Source: Acidobacteriota bacterium
Lineage (GTDB): Bacteria; Acidobacteriota; Blastocatellia; Pyrinomonadales; Pyrinomonadaceae
Direction of reading: 5' to 3'
DNA: 36,932 bases
Assembly (NCBI GenBank): GCA_018269075.1
Contig: JAFDVJ010000075.1
Location: forward strand, 395-37,326
The notes under the pieces are model-generated. The model ran no database searches. It was not told where the DNA came from and saw nothing but the letters and a program-made list of their open reading frames with translations. The position numbers and the translations under genes were made by a program. Shown here in pieces: positions 8,298 through 16,696 of the stretch; the stretch's first letter is position 1, and each line of letters begins with the position of its first letter.

Positions 8298-9209
8298 ATG
8301 TCTTCAAGAAGATTCATCGCGCTCGGGACGGCCAGTCAGGTGCCGACGCGGGAGCGCAATCATAACGGTTATTTCCTGCGCTGGGACGCCGAAGGATTTC
8401 TCTTCGATCCCGGCGAGGGCACGCAGCGGCAGATGCAGTTCGCCGACGTTTCGGCGACGTCGATCACGAAGATCTTCATCACGCATTTTCACGGCGACCA
8501 CTGTCTCGGCCTCGCCGGCGTGCTGCAGCGGCTCTCGCTCGACCGCGTGCCGCACACGGTCCGGATCTTCTTTCCGGCGAGCGGCGAAAAATATCTCGAT
8601 AATCTCGCCAACGCTTCGATCTATAAGAATTTCGCGAGCATCGAGCGGCAGCCCGTAGCGGCCGAGGGCGAGATCTTTCGCGGTAATGATTATACGATCG
8701 AAGCGTACCGGCTCGACCACACGGCCGAATCGTGGGGCTACCGGCTGAAAGAGGACGATTCGTTTTCGCTGATCCCCGAAAAGCTCGAAGCGCTCGGCCT
8801 GCGCGGGCCGGATGTCGGGCGGCTGAAAAAAGAAGGCTCGCTCGTCGTCGACGGCAAAACCGTTTTGGTGACCGAGGTCGGCGCGGAAAAACGCGGGCTG
8901 AGCTTCGCCTTCGTGATGGACACGCGGTTGTGCGCGAACGCCTACCGGCTCGCCGCCGGCGTCGATCTGCTCGTCTGCGAATCGACCTATCTCGAATCGG
9001 AAAAGATCGACGCGAAGACGAACGGCCATCTGACGGCCCGGCAGGCCGCCACGATCGCGAGAGATTCGAACGCGCGGCAGCTCGTCCTCACGCATTTTTC
9101 GCAGCGCTACCCGAACACGCGCGACTTTCTCGCCGAAGCCGTCACGGTTCACGAAAACACGATCGCCGTCCGCGACGGCGACTTCGTCGATTTTCCGAAA
9201 CGAAAATGA
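8298..9209 (+). CDS. rnz: Ribonuclease Z
   Basis: tRNA 3'-processing endonuclease of the metallo-beta-lactamase fold, 303 residues, the usual short-form (RNase Z-S) length. Visible features in order: the N-terminal LGTASQVPT strand, a GEGTQRQM helix start (39-46), the zinc-binding motif HFHGDH (63-68), the AYRLDHTAESWGYRL segment with the later metal histidine, VMDTRLCANA, and LTHFSQRYP near the C-terminus. All expected metal ligands appear to be present. It is flanked on both sides by copies of the same heptamer element in opposite orientation; the upstream copy ends six bases from the ATG, so the ribosome binding site would have to lie in the repeat (none is obvious). Confidence 0.93.
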   Translation: MSSRRFIALGTASQVPTRERNHNGYFLRWDAEGFLFDPGEGTQRQMQFADVSATSITKIFITHFHGDHCLGLAGVLQRLSLDRVPHTVRIFFPASGEKYLDNLANASIYKNFASIERQPVAAEGEIFRGNDYTIEAYRLDHTAESWGYRLKEDDSFSLIPEKLEALGLRGPDVGRLKKEGSLVVDGKTVLVTEVGAEKRGLSFAFVMDTRLCANAYRLAAGVDLLVCESTYLESEKIDAKTNGHLTARQAATIARDSNARQLVLTHFSQRYPNTRDFLAEAVTVHENTIAVRDGDFVDFPKRK

Positions 9210-9213
9210 AAAC

Positions 9214-9312
9214 GATTTCGGATTTCGGATTGGTCTGATCTTGCAGGTTTCAGGTCAAGATGAACGTCACAAGTTCGAGCAATCCGAAATCCGAAATCCG
9301 AAATCCGAAATC
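9214..9312. repeat. TTTCGGA-heptamer element, downstream of rnz
   Basis: Left arm GATTTCGGATTTCGGATT (9214-9231), right arm five AATCCGA-type units (9281-9312). The ~50-base core holds GGTCTGA and GCAGGTTTCAGGT, the reverse complement of the core at 8180-8292. It ends five bases before the next start codon at 9318. Confidence 0.85.
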
Positions 9313-9317
9313 GCCTT

Positions 9318-10106
9318 ATGTCCATCAGAATGAAAAACAAGCGCCGGATCACCGTTGACGGGACGATCTTTTACTGGCTTTACCGGTGGCGGAGCCAGAT
9401 TCTCGAGCTCGTCGTGATGATCGGAGACAAGACCGGCACGCGGCTCGTGTATAAATTCAAATATCACGATCCGTGGCTTTATTTCGGCCGGCAGACCGGG
9501 CCGCTCACGAACGAATGGCTGATCGAATCGGGCGGTCTGATCACGCCGCGCGTCGTCCGGCAGGCGATCGACCGCGCGCGGGAGCAAGGCTGGAATCCGT
9601 TCGCCAAGGGCGCGACCTTCGAGATCGACGAAACCGGCGGCGAAAAACCGGAATACGATCGAAAAACGAAACCGATTAACGCTGTCGACCGAAAAATCCG
9701 GATCGGCGAAACCGTTTTTACCTGGAATTACAGCTTCGAAAAGGGCGGACTTCGTTTGTTCGCGAGGACCGAATACAAAAACGCGGCGCGGCTCGTCTGC
9801 GATTTCAAAAACGACAATCTGACGCGTTATTTTCGCGAACGGGTCGGTGCCGAACCTTTTTACAGAGATAAATCGCTGGTCATCCCTCTCGGCCTGATGA
9901 CGCCGCGCGTCGCCCGGCAGACGATCGATCTCGCCCTCGAAAAGGGCTGGAAACCGACCGTCCGGGGCGCGGATTTCCTAATGAGCGAAATTGAAGATAA
10001 AATTGACTTTGATTTCTGGACGAAAAAAAAGTGTAAAATTGTTTGCGTGAATGAATTCGTTCACTTTTACCCGGTCCATCCAAATGCCGATTTACAGAGC
10101 GCTTAG
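9318..10106 (+). CDS. Unknown protein with two tandem ~95-residue repeats
   Basis: I do not recognise this 262-residue protein. It contains an internal duplication: residues 10-103 and 123-228 share the pattern of a beta-rich first half and a helical second half ending LITPRVVRQAIDRAREQGWNP-F-KGATFEI in copy one and GLMTPRVARQTIDLALEKGWKPTVRGADFLM in copy two (motif parts: TPRV-RQ-ID-A-E-GW-P--RGA-F). No signal peptide or membrane helix is seen. The last ~30 residues (after the second repeat) are unlike either copy. The upstream repeat abuts its start. The helical half of each repeat is much better conserved than the first half, suggesting a binding surface there. Soluble, cytosolic protein of unknown role. 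Confidence 0.7.
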   Translation: MSIRMKNKRRITVDGTIFYWLYRWRSQILELVVMIGDKTGTRLVYKFKYHDPWLYFGRQTGPLTNEWLIESGGLITPRVVRQAIDRAREQGWNPFAKGATFEIDETGGEKPEYDRKTKPINAVDRKIRIGETVFTWNYSFEKGGLRLFARTEYKNAARLVCDFKNDNLTRYFRERVGAEPFYRDKSLVIPLGLMTPRVARQTIDLALEKGWKPTVRGADFLMSEIEDKIDFDFWTKKKCKIVCVNEFVHFYPVHPNADLQSA

Positions 10107-10107
10107 C

Positions 10108-10201
10108 CGAAATCGGAAATTTCAGGTAATGGAGTTTACACGAAATCTGTTAAGCTTCTAAAGCGCGAAAATCCGAAATCCGAAATCCGAAATCCGAAAT
10201 C
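10108..10201. repeat. TTTCGGA-family repeat, right arm intact
   Basis: The right side (10167-10201) is five AATCCGA units running to within two bases of the GH15 start codon; the left side (10108-10123) shows only a degenerate CCGAAATCGGAAAT. It looks like a decayed member of the family. No ribosome binding site is visible between it and the ATG. Confidence 0.65.
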
Positions 10202-10203
10202 CT

Positions 10204-12153
10204 ATGAGAGACATTCCCGTCGGCAACGGCTCTTTGCTCGTGACCTTCGACGATAAATATCAGATCCGCGACGTTTATTTTCCGCACGTCGGGCAGGAAA
10301 ATCACACCGAGGGCTTCCCGTTTCGCTTCGGCGTCTGGGCCGACGGCGAGTTTTCGTGGATCTTCGAGGACGAATGGACGCGCGAGCTCCGATACCTGCG
10401 CGAAACGCTCGTCACCGACGTTCGCCTGACCAATCACGACCTCGGGCTCGAGATCGTCTCGAACGACACGGTCGCGAGCCACGAAAACATCTTCCTGCGG
10501 CGCGTGCGGGTCGCGAACCTGCTCGACCGCGAGCGCGAGATCCGCGTCTTCCTGCATCACGATTTCCGGCTCTACGAGAACAAGGTCGGCGACACGGCCT
10601 TTTACGACCCGGAGGCGATGGCGCTCATCCATTACAAAAAGCACCGTTATTTCCTGATCAACAGCGAGCCGCACTTCGACAATTTCTCGACCGGCCGCAA
10701 GGCGTTTCGCGATCAGGAAGGCACGTGGCGCGACGCCGAGGACGGCGTCCTCTCGGGCGGCGCGAAGACCGAGGGCTCGGTCGATTCGACCGTTCAGCTC
10801 AGCTTCCGGCTCGGCGGACAGGCGACCTACGAATTTTTCTACTGGATCACGGCCGGCACCTCGCACACCGAGGTGATGCGGCTCAACAATCACGTGCTGC
10901 TCGAACGGCCGCAGAATTTTCTCGATTACACCGACAATTACTGGCGCGTCTGGGTCAACAAGAACGAGACCGATTTCGCCGATCTCGCGCCCGAGATCGT
11001 CGAGCTTTACAAGCGCTCGCTGCTCGTCGTCCACACGCAGATCGACCACGCGGGCGCGATTCTCGCGGCCAACGATTCGGACGTCGCGCTCCGGGCGACC
11101 GATCATTACAGCTATCTCTGGACGCGCGACGGCGCGTTCGTCGCCAACGCGCTCGATCTCGCCGGCTACCGCCATCTGCCGCGCAAGTTCTACCAGTTCT
11201 GTTCGGGCATCGTCCACGAAAAAGGGTATTTCCTGCAGAAATACAACGCCGACGGGACGGTCGCCTCGGGCTGGCACACGGCCTGGGACAAACACGCGCG
11301 CTCGGCGCAGATCCCGATCCAGGAAGACGAGACGGCGCTCGTTTTGTGGGCGCTCTGGCAGCATTACGACAAATACCGCGACATCGAGTTCGCGCATCTG
11401 CTGTACCGGCGGCTCGTCCGGCGCTGCGCCGATTTTATGGTCATCTTCCGCCATCACGAGACGCGGCTGCCCGCGCCGAGCTGGAATCTGTGGGAAGATC
11501 GCCGCGGGATTCACACGTTCACCTGCGCGGCGGTCGTCGCCGGCCTGCGCGCGGCGGCCAATTTCGCGCGGCTTTTCGCCGAGCGCCGGCGCGCCGCGAT
11601 CTACGAGGAGACGGCCGACGAGATCGCCGACGCGATGCGGACGCATCTTTACAGCGCCGAAAAGGGCCGCTTTCTGCGGGCGCTCCATTTTCACAACGAC
11701 GATTATTACGAGGCCGACGCGACGATCGACGCCTCGCTCTTCGGGACGTTCTATCTCGGCGCGTTTCCGGCCGACGACCCGATGGTCGCGAAGACGATGC
11801 GGGCGGTCGAAGAACATCTCTGGATCGACACCGAGATCGGCGGCGTCGCGCGTTTTACCGACGACGGTTATATGCGCGTTTCCGATCAGACGACCGGCAA
11901 CCCGTGGTTCATCTGCACGCTCTGGCTCGCCGATTACCGGATCGCGATCGCCAAAGACAAGGCGCATCTCAAGGGCGCGCTCGAGATTCTCGAATGGACG
12001 ACGAAACGCGCGCTGCCGTCGGGCGTATTGGCCGAACAGGTCAATCCGGTGACCGGCGAGCACGCCTCGGTCTCGCCGCTGACGTGGTCGCATTCGACTT
12101 TCGTCGCGACGGTGGTAAATTATTTGCAGAAGCTCAAAGAGCTCGGCGGGTGA
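10204..12153 (+). CDS. Glycoside hydrolase family 15 enzyme (glucoamylase-like)
   Basis: A 649-residue cytosolic enzyme of the GH15 class, which releases glucose from alpha-glucans or hydrolyses trehalose with inversion. Residues 1-260 form the N-terminal beta-sandwich (VGNGSLLVTFDDKYQIRDVY, YFPHVGQENH). Residues 270-645 form the (alpha/alpha)6 barrel with the family box YSYLWTRDGAFVANAL, the likely general acid in IQEDETALVLWAL, and the likely general base in GVLAEQVNPVTGE, followed by SPLTWSHSTFVATV. There is no signal peptide, so glycogen or an intracellular oligosaccharide is the probable substrate. Translationally coupled to the RDD protein that follows: its TGA is three bases from that gene's ATG. 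Confidence 0.9.
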   Translation: MRDIPVGNGSLLVTFDDKYQIRDVYFPHVGQENHTEGFPFRFGVWADGEFSWIFEDEWTRELRYLRETLVTDVRLTNHDLGLEIVSNDTVASHENIFLRRVRVANLLDREREIRVFLHHDFRLYENKVGDTAFYDPEAMALIHYKKHRYFLINSEPHFDNFSTGRKAFRDQEGTWRDAEDGVLSGGAKTEGSVDSTVQLSFRLGGQATYEFFYWITAGTSHTEVMRLNNHVLLERPQNFLDYTDNYWRVWVNKNETDFADLAPEIVELYKRSLLVVHTQIDHAGAILAANDSDVALRATDHYSYLWTRDGAFVANALDLAGYRHLPRKFYQFCSGIVHEKGYFLQKYNADGTVASGWHTAWDKHARSAQIPIQEDETALVLWALWQHYDKYRDIEFAHLLYRRLVRRCADFMVIFRHHETRLPAPSWNLWEDRRGIHTFTCAAVVAGLRAAANFARLFAERRRAAIYEETADEIADAMRTHLYSAEKGRFLRALHFHNDDYYEADATIDASLFGTFYLGAFPADDPMVAKTMRAVEEHLWIDTEIGGVARFTDDGYMRVSDQTTGNPWFICTLWLADYRIAIAKDKAHLKGALEILEWTTKRALPSGVLAEQVNPVTGEHASVSPLTWSHSTFVATVVNYLQKLKELGG

Positions 12154-12156
12154 TTG

Positions 12157-12669
12157 ATGGAAAAATACCAAACATTCTGGCGGCGGCTCGGCGCGCTGTT
12201 GATCGACACTTTTATTATGGTGCCGATCGTCGTGCTCGACGACTGGTTTCGACAGGCCGAATTCGCGCCGCTCTTTTTCTATGTCTGGATCCCGCTTTCG
12301 GCTTTCGTCCCGACGATCTACCGGATCGCGATGCACACGAGCGGCGGGCAGACGCTCGGCAAGATGGCGTGCGGCGTCAGAGTGCTCGACGTCACCGAAG
12401 AACCGCTCAAGCTGAACCAGGCGATCCGCCGCGAGCTTTTCCAGATCGTCGCGAATATCGGCGGCATCTATCTCGGCATCGCCTATTTCGGGGTCGATCC
12501 GGAATCCGACGCGTTCAAAGCGGCGTTCGCTCCGTTCTTCAATCTGGTCGGCGTGCTCGGCCTCGCCGACATCGTGACGTGCCTGCTGATCGCCAAACGC
12601 CGCGCGCTCCACGATCTGATCGCCGGCACGGTCGTCGTCCGGACGAAGACGAATTTGATTAAGTCCTGA
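12157..12669 (+). CDS. RDD-family membrane protein
   Basis: A 170-residue inner-membrane protein with the RDD signature: FWRRLGALLIDTFIMV at the N-terminus, TSGGQTLGKMACGVRVLD in the middle and KRRALHDLIAGTVVV at the C-terminus, with three to four hydrophobic helices. RDD proteins are small channels or transport helpers of mostly unknown substrate; some carry Na+/Li+/K+. The ATG at 12157 is preferred over a TTG three bases earlier. It follows the GH15 gene with almost no gap. The final Lys-Ser-stop (AAG TCC TGA) lies inside the first unit of the heptamer repeat that follows, so the repeat appears to have replaced the original gene end. Confidence 0.85.
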   Translation: MEKYQTFWRRLGALLIDTFIMVPIVVLDDWFRQAEFAPLFFYVWIPLSAFVPTIYRIAMHTSGGQTLGKMACGVRVLDVTEEPLKLNQAIRRELFQIVANIGGIYLGIAYFGVDPESDAFKAAFAPFFNLVGVLGLADIVTCLLIAKRRALHDLIAGTVVVRTKTNLIKS

Positions 12670-12766
12670 GTCTGAAGTCTTAAGTCCTGAGTCTGAAGTC
12701 TTGAGTCCTGAGTCCCGAGCCGATAAAATCAATCTGACTTAAGACTCAGGACTTAAGACTCAGGAC
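12662..12766. repeat. GAGTCTT/AGTCCTG heptamer element
   Basis: Seven or more 7-bp units (AGTCCTG, AGTCTGA, AGTCTTA) at 12662-12718 are followed by a short core (GCCGATAAAATCAAT) and about four complementary units at 12735-12766. The first unit supplies the stop codon of the RDD gene; the last ends ten bases before the next ATG. Confidence 0.8.
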
Positions 12767-12776
12767 TAAAAAGAAT

Positions 12777-13688
12777 ATGGCGCGAAACTGGACCGAAGCC
12801 AAACTGCAGAACCTGATCGCCAACGGCATCGAGGAATCGCTGACGCTCGAATACAAGTCGGCCGAGGCGCTCGACCGCAACGAGACGAAAAAGAAGGAGA
12901 TCACCAAAGACGTCTCGGCGATGGCCAATTCGGCCGGCGGGACGATCGTTTACGGGATCCGCGAGTTCGATCAGGAAAACCGCCGGCATCTGCCGGAACG
13001 GATCACGCCGGTCGACCGCCGCGCGTTTCCGCGCGAATGGGTCGAGCAGATCATCCAGGCGATCCGCCCGCGGATCGACGGCATCCTGATCCATTCGGTC
13101 GGCCTCTCGTCGGGCGAGCGCGACGTCGCCTACGTGATCGAGATCCCGCAGAGCAACACCGCGCACCAGGCTTCGGATCACCGTTACTATAAACGATTCA
13201 ACTTTCAGGCCGTGCCGATGGAAGACTACGAGATCCGCGACGTGATCTTTCGCGAGCAGACGCCGAACATCGTCCTCAGCTTTCTGATCGAGCTCGCGCC
13301 GAACGCCCAAAACCTCGTCATTCAGGCGCGCAACAACGGCTCGGCCTTCGCGCAGTATGTCGCCGTCTTTCTCGACGCGCCGGCCGCGATCCTCCTGAAC
13401 ACCGACAACAAGATGAGCTTCAAGGACGGCGGAAAGTTTTACCGGCACCGGCTGACGAATCTCAACCAGGAATACGCCGACGAGCAGTTTCGGGCGAATT
13501 TCCCGCTGCTGCGAAGTATGGCGATGAGCTGGAAGATCCCGCTCCGCGACGATTTCGAAGAAATGCGCGACGGCGATTCGCCGCTCAAATGGAAGCTCTA
13601 CGCCGACAACGCGCTGCCCAAGGAAGGCCGGATTTCGCTCAGAGAAATCGAAGTTGTCGATTTGAGAAAAACCCGAAGTCAGACGTAA
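12777..13688 (+). CDS. AlbA_2 (Schlafen-like) domain protein
   Basis: A 303-residue cytosolic protein. Residues 15-155 match the AlbA_2/Schlafen AlbA domain: the LTLEYKSAEALDRNE entry strand, KEITKDVSAMANSAGGTIVYGI (positions about 40-62) and a YYKRFNFQAVPM loop. This domain is found in putative nucleic-acid-binding regulators and in several anti-phage proteins. The C-terminal half (160-303) is beta-rich and not recognised; no helicase or nuclease motif is present. It is alone between the heptamer element upstream and pyruvate kinase downstream. A defence role cannot be argued from this locus, since no partner gene is present. Confidence 0.82.
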   Translation: MARNWTEAKLQNLIANGIEESLTLEYKSAEALDRNETKKKEITKDVSAMANSAGGTIVYGIREFDQENRRHLPERITPVDRRAFPREWVEQIIQAIRPRIDGILIHSVGLSSGERDVAYVIEIPQSNTAHQASDHRYYKRFNFQAVPMEDYEIRDVIFREQTPNIVLSFLIELAPNAQNLVIQARNNGSAFAQYVAVFLDAPAAILLNTDNKMSFKDGGKFYRHRLTNLNQEYADEQFRANFPLLRSMAMSWKIPLRDDFEEMRDGDSPLKWKLYADNALPKEGRISLREIEVVDLRKTRSQT

Positions 13689-13727
13689 CATTTATTATTC
13701 AAAAGAATTTTACTGTCTATCTAAATT

Positions 13728-15176
13728 ATGGGAAGAGCAAAAATTTTAGCGACCCTCGGGCCGACGTCGAGCAAGCCGGAAATCATCGAGGCGATGATCC
13801 GCGCCGGACTGAACGCCGTCCGCATCAATATGTCGCACGGCAATTACGAAGAACACGCCGAGCGGATCGCGATGGCGCGCGCCGCCGCCAAAAAACTCGA
13901 CCGCCCGCTCTCGGTGCTGGTCGATCTCTCGGGCCCGAAGATCCGCACCGGACTTTTGCAGAACGCGACGCCGGTGACGCTCGAAACGGGCGCCGATTTC
14001 GTTCTCACCTCGCGCGACATCCAGGGCAGCGCAAACGAGGTTTCGACCAATTTCAAGGAGATCCCGAAGCTCGTCAAGAAGGGCGACCGGATCCTGCTCG
14101 ACGACGGCGCGATCGAGCTCCGCGTCAAAAAGGTCACGAAAACGGACGTCGTCACCGAGGTCGTCAACGGCGCGGTCTTGTCCGAGCGCAAGGGCATCAA
14201 CCTGCCGAACACCAAGCTGCCGATCCCTTCGCTGACTGAAAAGGACCGCCGCGATCTCGAGTGGGCGATGTCGCAGGACGTCGACTACATCGCGCTCTCG
14301 TTCGTCCGGCGCGGCGAGGACTGCCGCGAGGTGCGCGAGCTCATCAAGCAGATGAACAAGCGCAAATGGGGCCGCGCGATGCTCGTCGCGAAGATCGAAA
14401 AGGCCGAAGCGATCGAGAATCTCGACGACATTGTCCGCGAGACCGACGGCGTGATGGTCGCGCGCGGCGACCTCGGCGTCGAAACGAGCGCCGAGCTCGT
14501 CCCGGTCTACCAGAAACGGATCATCGAAACGGCCGTCACGAACGACAAGTTCGTGATCACCGCGACGCAGATGCTGCAGTCGATGATCGAGAGCCCGCGG
14601 CCGACGCGCGCCGAGGCGTCGGACGTCGCGAACGCCGTCTGGGACGGCACCGACGCCGTGATGCTCTCGGCCGAAACGGCGTCGGGCAAATATCCGGTCG
14701 AATCGGTCGCGACGATGCAGAGCATCATCACGACGGCCGAGACCGTCGAGTCGACGAAGCTTTCGCGGTCGGTGAAGTTCACCGAAGCGCCGACCGGCCG
14801 CACCTCGCAGGCGATCTGCAAGGCGGCCGCCGTCTGTGCGCGCGAGATCCTGACCGACAAGATCGCCGTCTTTACCGAATCCGGCCTGATGGCGCGGCGG
14901 CTGTCGTCGGTGCGCTCGGGCCTGTCGACCTTCGCGCTCACCGATTCGGACGACGTGTACAACCAGCTGGCGCTGATCTGGGGCGTCGAACCGCTGATGC
15001 ACCAGGCGGCGACGACGACCGAAGCGATGCTCGAAGACGGCGAAAAAACGCTGCTCGCGGCCGACGTCGTCGAAAAAGGCGAAACGATCGTGATGATGGC
15101 CGGCCGCCTGTCCGGCCTCGGCCTGTCGAGCTCGGTCGTCGTCTGGACCGTCGGCGAAGACCTGCCGCGCCGTTGA
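13728..15176 (+). CDS. pyk: Pyruvate kinase
   Basis: Converts phosphoenolpyruvate and ADP to pyruvate and ATP in glycolysis. The 482 residues cover the usual A, B and C domains: AKILATLGPTSSKPEII at the start, INMSHGN (substrate region), the B-domain lid (about 70-170), AKIEKAEAIENLDDI with the catalytic lysine, VMVARGDLGVE (metal site) and MLSAETASGKYPVE. The C-terminal domain (355-480) is complete and there is no PEP-utiliser extension. It starts 39 bases after the AlbA gene; the ribosome binding site is weak. A strong terminator follows. Confidence 0.97.
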   Translation: MGRAKILATLGPTSSKPEIIEAMIRAGLNAVRINMSHGNYEEHAERIAMARAAAKKLDRPLSVLVDLSGPKIRTGLLQNATPVTLETGADFVLTSRDIQGSANEVSTNFKEIPKLVKKGDRILLDDGAIELRVKKVTKTDVVTEVVNGAVLSERKGINLPNTKLPIPSLTEKDRRDLEWAMSQDVDYIALSFVRRGEDCREVRELIKQMNKRKWGRAMLVAKIEKAEAIENLDDIVRETDGVMVARGDLGVETSAELVPVYQKRIIETAVTNDKFVITATQMLQSMIESPRPTRAEASDVANAVWDGTDAVMLSAETASGKYPVESVATMQSIITTAETVESTKLSRSVKFTEAPTGRTSQAICKAAAVCAREILTDKIAVFTESGLMARRLSSVRSGLSTFALTDSDDVYNQLALIWGVEPLMHQAATTTEAMLEDGEKTLLAADVVEKGETIVMMAGRLSGLGLSSSVVVWTVGEDLPRR

Positions 15177-15192
15177 TCTCGGAAACGAACTA

Positions 15193-15226
15193 AAAAAGCC
15201 GGCCGTCGGTTGACGGCCGGCTTTTT
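15193..15226 (+). terminator. Rho-independent terminator after pyk
   Basis: A perfect 15-bp stem AAAAAGCCGGCCGTC / GACGGCCGGCTTTTT with a GGTT loop begins 17 bases after the pyruvate kinase stop and ends in a T-run. Being symmetrical it can also stop minus-strand transcription of the convergent metalloprotease operon. Confidence 0.92.
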
Positions 15227-15261
15227 CGTTTGAGGTTCGGCGGAAGGACTTTTCTACGGTC

Positions 15262-16080
15262 TCACGGATACATCTTTTTCATAAAAGTCTCGTCCTGCGG
15301 CGAAAGCTCCGTGTTCCAGCCGACGGCGAACGACGGGTCGAGCAGCAGCTGCTTTTCGATCGGGTAGTGCATGATCGAAGTCCGGTCGTAAGCCGACACG
15401 TTTAGCTGGCTTAATTCGTATTTTTGAAAGATCTGGACATCGACATCGGCTTGCGACCAGCCCTGCGTCTGCTTGTAGTACTGGTAGACGACCGGCTTGT
15501 TCCACGGGATTTTGGCGAGCGGGTGCTGGTGTTCGTGGATCGCGCCGAGCGCGTGGCCGAATTCGTGCAGCACCGTCCGCGAAAACTCCTCGTCGGGCGT
15601 CGTGTCGTCGAACCAGCCGTAATTCATCGTCGGTTCGTTGACGGGAATTCCGAGCGCGTCCGTCCCGATATACGACCATGATCCGTCACCCAATTGACAG
15701 GTGATCCGGATCTCGGCATCGGCGGCGTCGTTGAAATCGAATCTAACGCTCATAAACTGCTCCCACAGATGGGCAAAATATTCGATTTTTTGTCTGACGA
15801 AATTGGACGGATTGTCGAGAAAGCGGACCTTGAGCCGGCGCCCCGGCTTCCACTTCTTCGTAAAGAAAACGGCGATTGCCGGGTGCGGAATGATATTGTT
15901 CGCCATCGTCAGGGCGGCCCCGGCCAGCGCCGGCATTGCATGAGCGGTAATGATATTGCTCGCTCTTTCATGAATCGCCAGCGAAAGTCCCTGTTCGTGT
16001 GGAAGAGATAATTCGGTACAGACCTTCAGACTGGCGAAATCTGCGGTCGGGGCGTTCGTGTTTCCGTTTTTCTTTGCCAT
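15262..16080 (-). CDS. Astacin-like zinc metalloprotease
   Basis: A 272-residue peptidase of the metzincin clan. The zinc site HEFGHALGAIHE (H172, E173, H176, H182) matches HExxHxxGxxH with the astacin-type final glutamate, and SIMHYP (M237) is the Met-turn with the following tyrosine. Residues 65-265 make the catalytic domain (KVRFLDNPSNF strand onward). There is no signal peptide and no obvious pro-region, so it may act in the cytosol or leave by an unusual route; the N-terminal ~60 residues are unassigned. It follows the small membrane protein gene by 22 bases in the same direction, implying a two-gene operon ending at the shared terminator. Confidence 0.88.
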   Translation of the reverse strand: MAKKNGNTNAPTADFASLKVCTELSLPHEQGLSLAIHERASNIITAHAMPALAGAALTMANNIIPHPAIAVFFTKKWKPGRRLKVRFLDNPSNFVRQKIEYFAHLWEQFMSVRFDFNDAADAEIRITCQLGDGSWSYIGTDALGIPVNEPTMNYGWFDDTTPDEEFSRTVLHEFGHALGAIHEHQHPLAKIPWNKPVVYQYYKQTQGWSQADVDVQIFQKYELSQLNVSAYDRTSIMHYPIEKQLLLDPSFAVGWNTELSPQDETFMKKMYP

Positions 16081-16102
16081 AAAATCTCCTTGATTTCGAA
16101 TA

Positions 16103-16435
16103 TTATTTGTTTTCGTTGATAATCTCGCGGGCTTTGTCCGGTTCGAGATAGGAAAGCGCGCGGTTCAGATTCGCCTGCGCGTCCTTGCGCTCCTGCTGGT
16201 CCTTATCACGGCCGGCGGCGCCGATCTGGAGCCCGAAGAAAGCGCCGACGAGCGTGCCGAGGACGCTCGTAAAAAGACCGATCACGGCGACAATGTCCTG
16301 GGCGCTCTGCCAGCCCTTGTAAACCAGAAACACGACCAGCAAAGCGGTCAGCCCGAAGCCGGTCACGGCCAGCCAGAAAGCGTATTTGATACGCGCGTTT
16401 TCGAGATTCGACGAACCGTCGGTTGCAGCTGCCAT
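16103..16435 (-). CDS. Small two-helix membrane protein
   Basis: A 110-residue protein not assigned to a family. Residues 19-42 and 47-73 are two hydrophobic helices with a short loop; the second ends in a glycine-rich GTLVGAFFGLQIGAAG. The C-terminal 35 residues are charged and helical (DKDQQERKDAQANL). The start is backed by an AAGGAG ribosome binding site nine bases upstream. It is first in an operon with the astacin-like protease; the pairing suggests the membrane protein could export, anchor or protect against the protease, but that is only inference from position. Confidence 0.75.
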   Translation of the reverse strand: MAAATDGSSNLENARIKYAFWLAVTGFGLTALLVVFLVYKGWQSAQDIVAVIGLFTSVLGTLVGAFFGLQIGAAGRDKDQQERKDAQANLNRALSYLEPDKAREIINENK

Positions 16436-16470
16436 AGTTAAAAACTCCTTTTTGATCGAAAGTATCCATC

Positions 16471-16500
16471 TTTATATTTTATTTTCCCGGCGCGCCGCAA
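16471..16500 (-). promoter_or_regulatory. Candidate sigma70 promoter of the protease operon
   Basis: Minus strand: TTGCGG (16495-16500), an 18-base spacer and TATAAA (16471-16476), about 35 bases upstream of the membrane-protein start. Both boxes deviate from consensus, so this is a moderate guess. Confidence 0.4.
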
Positions 16501-16602
16501 GACCTTTTCCGGATAATCTCCAAAACCGAAAATTATCCCGAAACGACCGCTCGCGCAGGTCGCCTCATTTATCAAGAGTTCTTATCTTTGACCGGAGAAA
16601 TT

Positions 16603-16686
16603 ATGAAAAGCTCTAACGAAGGTCATTTTTCGCGCCGTCCGAACCATATTTCAGCGGAACGAAAAATCCGCATCCCGACGATCTGA
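16603..16686 (+). CDS. Possible 27-residue leader peptide before the recombinase
   Basis: A short frame starting ATG AAA AGC TCT with GGAG six bases upstream ends at TGA 16684-16686, ten bases before the recombinase ATG. The peptide is polar and arginine-rich with no signal sequence. Its stop overlaps the GAGG that would serve as the recombinase ribosome binding site, so translation of the two could be coupled. It could equally be chance. Confidence 0.3.
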   Translation: MKSSNEGHFSRRPNHISAERKIRIPTI

Positions 16687-16696
16687 GGCAGCGATT

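Noticed and set aside
10150..12732. 860-codon minus-strand frame opposite GH15 and RDD genes
   Set aside because: Shadow of high-GC coding sequence; no domain signature.
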